Shown piece after piece: positions 1 to 7,116 of a stretch of DNA of 9,300 nucleotides (its first letter is position 1; every line of letters starts with the position of its first letter). Origin of the DNA: Acetobacteraceae bacterium (GTDB lineage: Bacteria > Pseudomonadota > Alphaproteobacteria > Acetobacterales > Acetobacteraceae); NCBI GenBank assembly GCA_027340195.1, contig DAHWNE010000007.1, forward strand, positions 1-9,300. The letters are read 5' to 3'. The notes under the pieces are model-generated. The model was not told where the DNA came from, did no database searches, and saw only the letters and a program-made list of their open reading frames with translations. Made by a program: the position numbers and the translations under genes.

Positions 1-1
1 G

Positions 2-652
2 GTGCCGGTGCTGATCCCGGCCAACGGCCACGCCGCCGACGCCGCCACCCTGCTGGACCGGCTGGATGGCATCATCCTGACCGGCAGCCGCTCCAACGTG
101 CAGCCCAGCCTCTATGGCGGTCCCCCGCACCCCGAGGGCACGCCCGAGGACCCCGCCCGCGATTCCGCCACCCTGCCGCTGATCCGCGCCGCGGTGGCGC
201 GCGGGGTGCCGGTGCTGGCGATCTGCCGGGGCTTTCAGGAGCTCAACGTGGCCCTCGGCGGCAGCCTGCACCAGCGGCTGCAAGACCTGCCCGGTCGGTT
301 CGACCATTCGACGCCGATGCAGCCGAACGGCAAGGTCCGCACCGGCAAGGCGCACGCCGTCCGCGTGGTGCCGGGGTCCTGGCTGCACCGCTTGGCCGGA
401 GCGACCGAGATCGCGGTGAACTCGCTGCACAACCAGGGGATCGACCGGCTCGCGCCCCGTCTGGTGGCCGAGGGCACCGCGCCCGATGGTACCATCGAGG
501 CGGTGCGGGTCACCGACGCCCCCGGCTTCGCCATCGGCATCCAGTGGCACCCGGAATACGATTTCGAGACCGATGCCTTGTCCCACCGCATCTTCGCCGC
601 CTTCGCCGACGCCGTGCGGGCCCATGGCGGGCTGGCGGCGGCGGCGGATTGA
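2..652 (+). CDS. Gamma-glutamyl-GABA hydrolase family protein (class I glutamine amidotransferase), 5' end missing
   Basis: This is a peptidase C26 / PuuD-type class I amidotransferase, a family that hydrolyses gamma-glutamyl amides such as gamma-glutamyl-GABA in the cytoplasm. The visible 216 residues carry the nucleophile elbow AICRGFQ with Cys75, the oxyanion-side segment GIILTGSRSNVQPSLYGG (residues 23-40), and the GIQWHPEYD motif with His183 and Glu185, completing a Cys-His-Glu triad. Family members are about 250 residues, and the usual N-terminal strand and helix ahead of the PVLIP strand are absent. The frame is open to the window edge, so the GTG at base 2 is more likely an internal valine codon than the start. 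The cupin gene follows after 45 bases on the same strand. The substrate is inferred from the family; other gamma-glutamyl compounds are possible. Confidence 0.9.
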   Translation: MPVLIPANGHAADAATLLDRLDGIILTGSRSNVQPSLYGGPPHPEGTPEDPARDSATLPLIRAAVARGVPVLAICRGFQELNVALGGSLHQRLQDLPGRFDHSTPMQPNGKVRTGKAHAVRVVPGSWLHRLAGATEIAVNSLHNQGIDRLAPRLVAEGTAPDGTIEAVRVTDAPGFAIGIQWHPEYDFETDALSHRIFAAFADAVRAHGGLAAAAD

Positions 653-697
653 GACCCGCCGCCAGAGCGGACCACCCACCCACGGAGGAACCAGCCG

Positions 698-1102
698 ATG
701 CCCGATACCGCGATGCCGCAGACCGTCCCGCAAGTGGTCGTCTCCACCGCCGCCGACCCGGTGATGGTCAAGGGCCGACGGGACTTCTTCACCTACCGCG
801 ACCTCGGCGTCACCGCCGGCAGCAGCGGGGCGATGCGCGCGCAGATCACCGCCGGGCGCGACGGCATGACCCGTCCCACCGGCTGGCATGTCCATCTCTG
901 CCAGGGCCAGTTCGTCTATCTGCTGTCGGGCTGGATCGACCTCGAGTTCGCCGATCGCAAGGTCCGGCTGACCGCCGGCGATTCGGTCTACATCCCCGGC
1001 AACACGCCGCACAATGAAACCGGCGCGTCGGAGAATTTCGAGCTGCTGGAAATCTCGATTCCCGCCGACATGGGCACCAGGGGCTGCGCCGCGCCCGGCT
1101 GA
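698..1102 (+). CDS. Small single-domain cupin protein
   Basis: This 134-residue protein is a single cupin beta-barrel. The first cupin motif is GWHVHLCQGQFVYLLSGW (residues 62-79), with metal-ligand candidates His64, His66 and Gln71. The second is AGDSVYIPGNTPHNE (residues 93-107), with His105. Gln replaces the commoner Glu in motif 1, which many cupins tolerate. The ATG start is supported by a strong Shine-Dalgarno sequence (GGAGGAA) about eight bases upstream; a second in-frame ATG at 713 is less well placed. There is no signal peptide or membrane segment, so it is probably cytoplasmic. It lies 45 bases after the PuuD-like gene and is probably co-transcribed with it, which suggests a role in the same small-molecule pathway as an enzyme or ligand sensor. 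The substrate cannot be read from the sequence. Confidence 0.85.
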   Translation: MPDTAMPQTVPQVVVSTAADPVMVKGRRDFFTYRDLGVTAGSSGAMRAQITAGRDGMTRPTGWHVHLCQGQFVYLLSGWIDLEFADRKVRLTAGDSVYIPGNTPHNETGASENFELLEISIPADMGTRGCAAPG

Positions 1103-1191
1103 CCCTGGAGAGCCCCCCGGGCTGGACAGCGCCCGCCGCCGCCGCCACACCCGCCGCCCCGGGGCATCCCGTCCCGGGCGAGGAGCGGAGT

Positions 1192-2184
1192 ATGCGTCGG
1201 CTGATCCTGATCGCCCTCGGCGTCCTGGTCCTGCTAGGCGGGGCCGATGCCCTGGCCTGGGCCTGGGCCACCGCGCGCCTCGCCCGCCAGCTGACGGCGT
1301 GGGAGGCCGCCCGCCGCGCCCAGGGCTGGCACGTCTCCCACGCCCCGCCGCGGCGTGCCGGGTTTCCCCTGACCGCCAGCCTGATCCTGCCGCGCTGGCG
1401 GGTTTCCGTGCCGCTGGGGCCGGCGCGCGCGCGCTGGCGGGCCGGGCGGCTGGTGCTGACCGTCCCGCCCCTCCTGCCGCCGCGGCTGATCGCGCGCGCG
1501 CAGGGCGTCCAGCGCCTTTCCCTCCCCGGCCTGCCGGTGCTTCGCCTGCGTGCCTCGACCCTCGAGGCCGTCTTCCGCCTCACCCTGACCGGCCGTCCGG
1601 CCTCGGCCACGCTGCATCTGCGCGCGCTCCGCACCGATCCGGGCACGCCGGCGCCCGGCCTCGCGGTGGCGGCGCTGGACGCGCGGATCACCACCCCGGC
1701 GCACCGGCTGCGCCTCACCGCGCGCGGGGTGGTGCTGCCGAAGACGCGGCGCTGGCCGCTGGGGCGGCACATCGCCCGGCTGGGCCTGCGCGCCCGGTTG
1801 CGCGGCACCTGGCCCGCGCGTGGGGCGCCGGCGGCGCGGCTAGCGGCGTGGCGGCATGATGGCGGGGCGCTGCGGATCGCCCGCCTGGCCCTGCACTGGG
1901 GCCGGCTGCGCGCCGGCCTCAGCGCGCGGCTGCGGCTGGACGCGGCCCTGCGCCCGGCCGGCACCGCCAGCCTTCGGCTGCGGAACGGCGCGGCGGCGCT
2001 GGACACGTTGGCGGCGAACGGGGTGATCACCAACGATGTCGCGCTGGCCGCCAAGGCGGTGCTGTCGCTGGTCTCGCAGGGGAAGCCGAACGCGAGGATC
2101 ACGGTGCCGCTGGTGCTACGGGACGGACGGCTGCAAGCGCTGGGGGTGGGGGTGCTGGCGCTGCCGCCGCTCGCCCCGCCGTGA
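1192..2184 (+). CDS. DUF2125 domain-containing membrane-anchored protein
   Basis: The product is 330 residues. A hydrophobic N-terminal segment (about residues 3-26, after an MRR start) reads as an uncleaved signal anchor, and a large domain rich in Arg, Ala and Leu follows, probably in the periplasm. The opening after the anchor, with an aromatic/Trp-rich stretch, an AQGWHVSHAPPRRAGFPL segment at about residues 43-60 and then short beta-strand-like repeats, matches the alphaproteobacterial DUF2125 family, whose function is not established. The start is supported by a purine-rich GAGGAGCGGAG run just upstream of the ATG. The gene is among the most GC-rich in the window. It follows the cupin by 89 bases and converges on aroC with 15 bases between the stops. 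The family call comes from recalled resemblance rather than a search. Confidence 0.75.
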   Translation: MRRLILIALGVLVLLGGADALAWAWATARLARQLTAWEAARRAQGWHVSHAPPRRAGFPLTASLILPRWRVSVPLGPARARWRAGRLVLTVPPLLPPRLIARAQGVQRLSLPGLPVLRLRASTLEAVFRLTLTGRPASATLHLRALRTDPGTPAPGLAVAALDARITTPAHRLRLTARGVVLPKTRRWPLGRHIARLGLRARLRGTWPARGAPAARLAAWRHDGGALRIARLALHWGRLRAGLSARLRLDAALRPAGTASLRLRNGAAALDTLAANGVITNDVALAAKAVLSLVSQGKPNARITVPLVLRDGRLQALGVGVLALPPLAPP

Positions 2185-2186
2185 TC

Positions 2187-2199
2187 CGGCCGCGGGCCG
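2187..2199. terminator. Possible compact bidirectional terminator hairpin
   Basis: The 15-base gap between the two convergent stop codons holds a perfect inverted repeat: CGGCC at 2187-2191, the loop GCG, and GGCCG at 2195-2199. There is no T-tract on either side, so this is not a standard intrinsic terminator. A role in stopping both transcripts is inferred from its position, and chance is plausible in sequence this GC-rich. Confidence 0.3.
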
Positions 2200-3303
2200 T
2201 CAGTTCCGCGGCAGCCGCGGCGCCTCCGGCGCGTGCGGGTTCTGGGCGCGGTGACGCAGCAGATGGTCGGCCAGCACCAGCGCCATCATCGCCTCCCCCA
2301 CCGGGACGGCGCGGATGCCGACGCAAGGGTCGTGCCGGCCGCGGGTGGTCACCTCGGTCTCCTGCCCGTCCTGGTCCACGCTGAGCACCGGGGTCAGGAT
2401 GGAGCTGGTGGGCTTGACCGCGAACCGCGCCACGATCGGCTGGCCCGAGGAGAGGCCGCCCAGAATCCCGCCGGCGTGATTGGCGCCGAACTGCACGAGG
2501 CCGTCGCGCATCCTGAGCGGGTCCGCGTTCTCCTCGCCGCGCAGAGAAGCAGCGGCAAACCCATCGCCGATTTCCACCCCCTTCACCGCGTTGATCGACA
2601 TCAGCGCCGAGGCCAGGTCGGCGTCCAGCTTGCCGTAGATCGGCGCGCCGAGCCCGGGCGGGGCGCCCTCGGCGGTGACCTCGATCACCGCGCCGAGGGA
2701 GGAGCCCTGCTTGCGGATATCGGCCAGGATTGCCTCCCACTCCCGCGCCGCCACCGGGTCGGGGCAGAAGAAGGGGTTGCGGTCGATTTCGTCCCAGTCC
2801 CAGCGGGCGCGGTCGATGCGGTGCGGGCCGAGCTGGACCAGGGCGCCCCGAATGGCGATGCCGGGGCCGAGCACGCGGCGGGCGACGGCCCCGGCGGCCA
2901 CCCGACAGGCGGTCTCCCGCGCCGAGGCCCGGCCACCGCCGCGATAGTCGCGGATGCCGTATTTCAGGTGATAGGTGAGATCGGCATGGGCGGGCCGGAA
3001 TTTCCGCGCGACCTCGGAATAATCGCGCGAGCGCTGGTCGGTGTTGTCGATCATCAGCGCGATCGGGGTGCCGGTGGTGTGGCCTTCGAACACGCCCGAC
3101 AGGATGCGGACCTGGTCGGCCTCCTGCCGCTGGGTGGTGAAGCGGGACTGGCCGGGGCGGCGGCGGTCGAGGAAGGGCTGGATGTCGGCTTCCGACAGCG
3201 CGAGGCCGGGCGGGCAGCCGTCGATCACGGCGCCGATGGCGGGGCCGTGGCTTTCGCCCCAGGTGGTCAGGCGGAACAGGTGGCCGAAGCTGTTGTGGGA
3301 CAC
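2200..3303 (-). CDS. aroC: Chorismate synthase
   Basis: This is the last common enzyme of the shikimate pathway, converting 5-enolpyruvylshikimate-3-phosphate to chorismate with reduced FMN. The 367-residue product has the family signatures: [19 protein letters not shown] at the N-terminus, then [19 protein letters not shown], the [29 protein letters not shown] block, and [18 protein letters not shown] with [17 protein letters not shown] near the C-terminus. Length is normal for the family. The start is taken as the GTG at 3303 because the conserved sequence begins there. The frame stays open another 50 codons upstream to an ATG at 3453, but that extension has no family resemblance. No clear Shine-Dalgarno sequence precedes the GTG. 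The gene converges on the DUF2125 gene, and its upstream side faces the lower-GC patch. Confidence 0.96.
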   Translation of the reverse strand: MSHNSFGHLFRLTTWGESHGPAIGAVIDGCPPGLALSEADIQPFLDRRRPGQSRFTTQRQEADQVRILSGVFEGHTTGTPIALMIDNTDQRSRDYSEVARKFRPAHADLTYHLKYGIRDYRGGGRASARETACRVAAGAVARRVLGPGIAIRGALVQLGPHRIDRARWDWDEIDRNPFFCPDPVAAREWEAILADIRKQGSSLGAVIEVTAEGAPPGLGAPIYGKLDADLASALMSINAVKGVEIGDGFAAASLRGEENADPLRMRDGLVQFGANHAGGILGGLSSGQPIVARFAVKPTSSILTPVLSVDQDGQETEVTTRGRHDPCVGIRAVPVGEAMMALVLADHLLRHRAQNPHAPEAPRLPRN

Positions 3304-3716
3304 GGCGAGGTTGGTCAGTAGGGAGATGAAGCGGAGCGCGGGGCGCGGATGAGGCGGTCCTGGGGGAAAGGCAAGTGTAGCTGCGCAGGGGCAGGAACGG
3401 TGTGGTCTACTCCATTGCCCGCTAGCGCGATAACAGACTGCGAGGAAACGCACCAGTTCGCCGGTTCAAGTCGTTGGGCGCCTAACTCGGGCGACCACAA
3501 TAGGTGGGGATCGAGCGGGCGGTCGATTCGTCACATGAATCCGGATTGGGACGGCCGTGCCTGCTCCCACTTGGTTGTCGTCCCCGACCCGTTTGCCGGG
3601 AATTCCGGGCGGGCGATGGAGCACCGATCGGTCGTGGCGCGGTAGGCGACAGCCCGTCGCGCAGTGCTCCTACAGCGGCCTTCGTTCCAACCACTTATCG
3701 GGCATTGCCCGCGGGT

Positions 3717-3752
3717 AGGAGGGATCTCAATAATATGCCAACCAGAGGTTAA
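3717..3752 (+). promoter_or_regulatory. Strong Shine-Dalgarno sequence before a five-codon open frame
   Basis: AGGAGG at 3717-3722 is followed, 12 bases on, by ATG at 3735 and a frame of only five codons (MPTRG) ending in TAA at 3750-3752. The spacing is longer than ideal. It could be a leader-like peptide, the surviving ribosome site of a lost gene, or chance. Nothing shows that it is translated. Confidence 0.2.
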
Positions 3753-3780
3753 TTCGTAGCACAAGCCAAGATATCGTGCG

Positions 3781-3795
3781 TGGTGATATCCACCA
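3781..3795. promoter_or_regulatory. Inverted repeat upstream of the RHH-like fragment, possible operator
   Basis: TGGTGATATCCACCA has perfect 5-base arms (TGGTG and CACCA) around ATATC. A GATATC also occurs 9 bases before the GATATC inside this site (starting at 3771), so the local pattern repeats. RHH proteins commonly bind short palindromes upstream of their own genes, and this one lies about 120 bases before the RHH-like coding sequence. That it is an operator is an inference. Confidence 0.25.
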
Positions 3796-3915
3796 GACGA
3801 TGCGTTCAATGTCTCGTCCGAACCCCATGAGCGGCCCGGCCTACGTGATCGCCTTGCGCAACGCGATCGAACCGCGTCCGAATACCGATCTCCTCCGCGG
3901 ACAGGCGGCCTGCAG

Positions 3916-4164
3916 GTGTCGATCAGGCTCGACAAATTCGTGTTCAACCACGTTGATGCGATCGTCGCGAAATCCGGTTGGAATCGTGCCGAGGTTCTTA
4001 ACGCGCTGATTTAACGGGGGCTTTTCGATCTCTACGAGTTTTGTGATCCCAAAGTTGTCGATTCTCTGGTAGAAGCCGTGATGACGAGCCTCACGCCACC
4101 TCATCCGCCGGCTACGAAGTGGGTCGTAGCCAATGTGATGCCGCCGACGAACCGCGACGAGTGA
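3916..4164 (+). pseudogene. Ribbon-helix-helix (CopG/Arc-like) protein, interrupted by an in-frame TAA
   Basis: Reading from the GTG at 3916 gives 32 codons. They start VSIRLDKFVFNHVDAIV, a typical RHH beta-strand and first helix, continue KSGWNRAEVLNALI, a turn and second helix with the usual R-x-E-V pattern, and stop at TAA (4012-4014). The same frame then runs 49 more codons to a TGA at 4162-4164, beginning RGLFDLYEF, as expected for the rest of the second helix. The TAA therefore cuts the fold, and a CAA or CAG there would restore an 82-residue protein. The true N-terminus is uncertain: the frame is open back to a stop at 3784 without an ATG, and an ATG-started frame at 3800 would need a frameshift to join it. 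The HNH-like gene begins 17 bases after the final stop. RHH proteins are DNA-binding repressors or antitoxins. A sequencing error cannot be excluded. Confidence 0.55.
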
Positions 4165-4180
4165 ACACCGGGCGACGACA

Positions 4181-4903
4181 GTGGCATTCAAAGGTCCGAC
4201 ACAGTGCGTCTATTGCGATCAAATCGCGACGACTATGGACCATGTACCGCCGAAATGTTTGTTCACTCGGCCCATGCCGGAGAATCTTGTCACGGTGCCA
4301 GCGTGCGCCGCGTGTAACAACAGCGCATCGAACGACGACGCGGAATTCCGAAATCAACTTTATTTCATGGCAGGAAGATTCGGACAATCTACCAATGCAG
4401 CTGGACTTCGTGGGCCGACGTTACGCGCCATCCGTCGCGATCGACGAGCCCGTGCGAGGACGGTGCGTGGCGCACGATTGATCCCGCGATATTCCGAAGG
4501 AGGCATCTTCTTGGGGTGGGGCGTTGCTGTTCCCGCGCCTCCCGACGCGCGCGAGCGCGTCCTGATCCGCATTGTGCGCGGCTTGGTCCGGCAGCACTTC
4601 GGTATCCGGGTGAATGCCTCCTGCGTAGGCATAATCCACCTCGACAAGTCGAAGCCGACTTGGCAGCAGACGCTGGACGGGTTTCCATCCAAGCCGGATC
4701 AGTGCGGGCGGATCGGCGATGGAGCGACCTTCGACTACCGCTACGCTAGATGTGACGATGACCCTACCGCGTCCATGTGGCTGATGACCTTCTTTAGAGG
4801 CCCATCGGCATATATCGTCTTAGGGCACACCATCCGGGATGACGGGGCACAGAATCCATCTATTCGCGACGATGCGCTACCCTTGTCTCACGCTGAATAT
4901 TAG
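4181..4903 (+). CDS. HNH-like zinc-finger protein of unknown function
   Basis: The 240-residue product starts at a GTG (4181), the first usable start after the in-frame stop at 4136-4138; no strong Shine-Dalgarno sequence is visible. The N-terminal 60 residues form an HNH/treble-clef pattern: Cys9-x2-Cys12, TTMDHVPPKCLF with Asp20-His21, then VPACAACNN with Cys42, Cys45 and Asn46, followed by NDDAEFRNQ. The four cysteines would bind structural zinc, with His21 the candidate catalytic base and Asn46 the middle residue of the motif. The remaining 180 residues, including RIVRGLVRQHFGIRVN (about residues 130-145), are not a domain I can name. Similar DHVPPK proteins occur as solitary hypothetical genes in proteobacteria. 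Nuclease activity is a family inference. GC content is far below its neighbours, with codons such as ATA, TTA and AGA. It follows the broken RHH frame by 17 bases. Confidence 0.7.
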   Translation: MAFKGPTQCVYCDQIATTMDHVPPKCLFTRPMPENLVTVPACAACNNSASNDDAEFRNQLYFMAGRFGQSTNAAGLRGPTLRAIRRDRRARARTVRGARLIPRYSEGGIFLGWGVAVPAPPDARERVLIRIVRGLVRQHFGIRVNASCVGIIHLDKSKPTWQQTLDGFPSKPDQCGRIGDGATFDYRYARCDDDPTASMWLMTFFRGPSAYIVLGHTIRDDGAQNPSIRDDALPLSHAEY

Positions 4904-5071
4904 CCACCACGCAACGATGATAGACTCCATGCCAAGGAGGGGAAACGGACAAAAGACAGACAAATGAATGACGTGAATGCGGCCGGAAATCCATGCCCCG
5001 ACTTTTACGTTGCGATGCGCGGGTTTCGCATGGCAGGACCTCGGCTCAGGGGGATGAACCAACGCCCCCCC
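4904..5071. other. Gap between the HNH-like gene and fabI
   Basis: The two flanking genes end here tail to tail, 168 bases apart. A small inverted repeat (ATGCG at 5015-5019 and CGCAT at 5027-5031, 7-base loop) has no T-run on either strand, so I do not call a terminator. AGGAGGGG near 4935 is followed by an ATG only at 4964, too far for a normal ribosome site. The lower-GC patch gives way to high-GC sequence within this gap. Confidence 0.4.
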
Positions 5072-5914
<843 letters not shown>

Positions 5915-5942
5915 TGGGGTCCTGCCGGGGGTTGTCGTCTGC

Positions 5943-5955
5943 CCACCCCTGGTGG
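5943..5955. promoter_or_regulatory. Inverted repeat in the fabI-pdxH divergent promoter gap
   Basis: CCACC at 5943-5947 and GGTGG at 5951-5955 flank CCT. The 87-base gap must hold the promoters of both divergent genes, so a small palindrome here could be a control site. I cannot identify clear -35/-10 boxes, and short GC-rich repeats arise easily by chance in this genome. Confidence 0.18.
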
Positions 5956-6001
5956 CACAGCCGCGCGCGGCGGGGCAAGAGGCACCCGCCGGGAGACTCC
6001 G

Positions 6002-6604
6002 ATGACCGCACCCCACGCCGATCCGTTCGCCTGGTTCCAAGAGTGGCTGGACCAGGCCGAGGCGACCGAGCCCAACGACCCGAACGCCATGACGGTGGCC
6101 ACCGCCACCCCGGACGGGCGGCCCTCGGCGCGCATCCTGCTGCTCAAGGGGGTGGACCCGGCGGGCGCCCAGGCGCGCGGATTCGTGTTTTATACCAACA
6201 AGCAAAGCCGCAAGGGGACGGAGGTGGCGGCGAACCCGCGCGCGGCGCTGCTGTTCCATTGGAAAACCCTGCGCCGGCAGGTGCGGATCGAAGGCCCGCT
6301 GTCGGATGTTTCGGACGCCGAGGCGGATGCGTATTTCGCAACCCGGCCGCGCGTCTCGCGGCTGGGGGCCTGGGCGTCCGACCAGTCCCGCCCGCTGGCC
6401 GCGCGCGCGGTACTCGAAGCCCGCTTGGCCGAGGCCGAGGCGCGCTTCCCCGGGGAGGCGATTCCCCGCCCGCCGCATTGGGGCGGCTTTCGGCTGCTGC
6501 CCGAGAGCTTCGAGTTCTGGCAGGATATGCCGTTCCGGCTGCACGAGCGGACCGTCTTCACCCGCGCCGGCGCCGGCTGGCAGGCCGGCGCGCTGTTCCC
6601 CTGA
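6002..6604 (+). CDS. pdxH: Pyridoxamine/pyridoxine 5'-phosphate oxidase
   Basis: This FMN-dependent enzyme oxidises pyridoxamine or pyridoxine 5'-phosphate to pyridoxal 5'-phosphate, the last step of vitamin B6 biosynthesis and salvage. The 200-residue product has the standard order: [23 protein letters not shown] (residues 28-50) and [12 protein letters not shown] (61-72), which form the FMN site, then [18 protein letters not shown] (81-98), and the signature [20 protein letters not shown] (155-174). The C-terminus is a few residues shorter than the usual W-x-x-x-RL-x-P ending but retains Phe-Pro. The ATG at 6002 is preceded by GGGAG at a good distance. The same frame is open far upstream, antisense to fabI, so an automatic caller might wrongly extend it. 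Its product is the cofactor of the cystathionine beta-lyase encoded downstream. Confidence 0.95.
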   Translation: MTAPHADPFAWFQEWLDQAEATEPNDPNAMTVATATPDGRPSARILLLKGVDPAGAQARGFVFYTNKQSRKGTEVAANPRAALLFHWKTLRRQVRIEGPLSDVSDAEADAYFATRPRVSRLGAWASDQSRPLAARAVLEARLAEAEARFPGEAIPRPPHWGGFRLLPESFEFWQDMPFRLHERTVFTRAGAGWQAGALFP

Positions 6605-6625
6605 CCCCGCCGAGCCAGGCCGCCG

Positions 6626-6654
6626 TTGACCTGTTCTTCATAAGTTCTCATCAT
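6626..6654 (+). promoter_or_regulatory. Tentative sigma-70-type promoter for the 145-residue protein
   Basis: A locally AT-rich stretch after pdxH contains TTGACC (6626-6631), a good -35 match. It is followed after 17 bases by the weak -10 candidate CATCAT (6649-6654); CATACT at 6652-6657 fits better in sequence but at 20 bases. A promoter here would let the downstream gene be expressed independently of pdxH. Confidence 0.3.
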
Positions 6655-6677
6655 ACTGACGGCTTTGAGGGGTCAAA

Positions 6678-7115
6678 ATGTCCGACGAATCCGCGCTGCG
6701 CGAGCGGCTGAGAAAGATCGAGGCGCTGTTCGCCGGCGCCGGTACCGCCGGCGAGCGCAGCGCGGCCGAGGCTGCGCGCGACCGGCTGCGCGCCCGGCTC
6801 GCCGAGCTCTCGCAGAGCGCCGCGCCGATCGAAATCCGGTTCGCCCTGGCCGACCCGTGGTCCCGGCGGCTGTTCCTCGCTCTCTGCCGTCGCTACGGGC
6901 TCAAGCCCTATCGCAACTATCGGCAGCGCGTGTCGTCGGTGATGCTGCGGGCGCCGATGGCTTTCGTCGAGCAGGTGCTCTGGCCCGAGTTCGAGCAGCT
7001 CAACGCGGCGCTGACGCAATATCTCAGCGAGGTGACCGAGCGGGTGATCCGGGAGGAAGTCCATCGCGACACCAGCGAGGCGGCCGAAATGGCACCGGCC
7101 CTCCCGGGCGGTTAG
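6678..7115 (+). CDS. Conserved-looking hypothetical protein, DUF2786-like N-terminus
   Basis: I do not recognise this 145-residue protein with certainty. Its N-terminus, SALRERLRKIEALFAGAG followed by an AAEAARDRLRARL helix (about residues 5-41), resembles the helical pair of DUF2786-type proteins. The rest contains a well-conserved-looking core with many aromatics: IEIRFALADPWSRRLFLALC (51-70), YGLKPYRNYRQRVSSVMLR (73-91) and FVEQVLWPEFEQLNAALTQY (96-115). It ends in an acidic helix. There is no signal peptide, membrane segment or cysteine cluster, so a soluble cytoplasmic protein is likely. The ATG has a GAGGGG Shine-Dalgarno sequence seven to eight bases upstream. Codon use is like the core genome. 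It follows pdxH by 73 bases and meets metC tail to tail with one base between the stops. Confidence 0.8.
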   Translation: MSDESALRERLRKIEALFAGAGTAGERSAAEAARDRLRARLAELSQSAAPIEIRFALADPWSRRLFLALCRRYGLKPYRNYRQRVSSVMLRAPMAFVEQVLWPEFEQLNAALTQYLSEVTERVIREEVHRDTSEAAEMAPALPGG

Positions 7116-7116
7116 C

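Larger units (their letters stand above)
3304..3915. other. Lower-GC stretch without an identifiable gene
   Basis: About 610 bases separate the aroC start from the RHH-like fragment. The promoter of aroC must lie in the left part, but I cannot point to convincing -35/-10 boxes. Open frames of 60-140 codons occur on both strands here, but none gives a recognisable domain, balanced amino-acid composition or good start signal. Composition falls from roughly 70-80% GC in the neighbouring genes towards 55-60%. At 3717-3722 there is an AGGAGG, and at 3781-3795 an inverted repeat, both listed separately. I see no transposase, integrase, intact tRNA or terminal repeat. The stretch reads as eroded or foreign DNA. 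Confidence 0.6.

Noticed and set aside
846..2102. A 418-codon minus-strand open frame opposite the cupin and DUF2125 genes.
   Set aside because: It is extremely rich in Arg, Ala, Ser and Pro, has no recognisable motif, and mirrors two credible plus-strand genes with good ribosome sites.
3304..3453. The open extension of aroC upstream to an ATG at 3453.
   Set aside because: The conserved chorismate synthase N-terminus begins at the GTG at 3303, and the extension has no family resemblance or ribosome site.
3449..3477. A TTCAAGT sequence like a tRNA T-loop, suggesting a tRNA remnant used as an integration site.
   Set aside because: Only one of the five expected stem pairs around the loop forms, and no acceptor or anticodon arm is visible.
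3531..3947. A 138-codon minus-strand frame in the lower-GC patch, considered as a real small gene.
   Set aside because: It has no recognisable domain, no ribosome site, and a composition rich in Arg and Ser. It also overlaps the RHH-like frame, which is better supported.
3304..5071. A search by eye for CRISPR repeats, transposase frames, insertion-sequence ends and target-site duplications.
   Set aside because: No regularly spaced repeats, no transposase motif and no matching end sequences were found.
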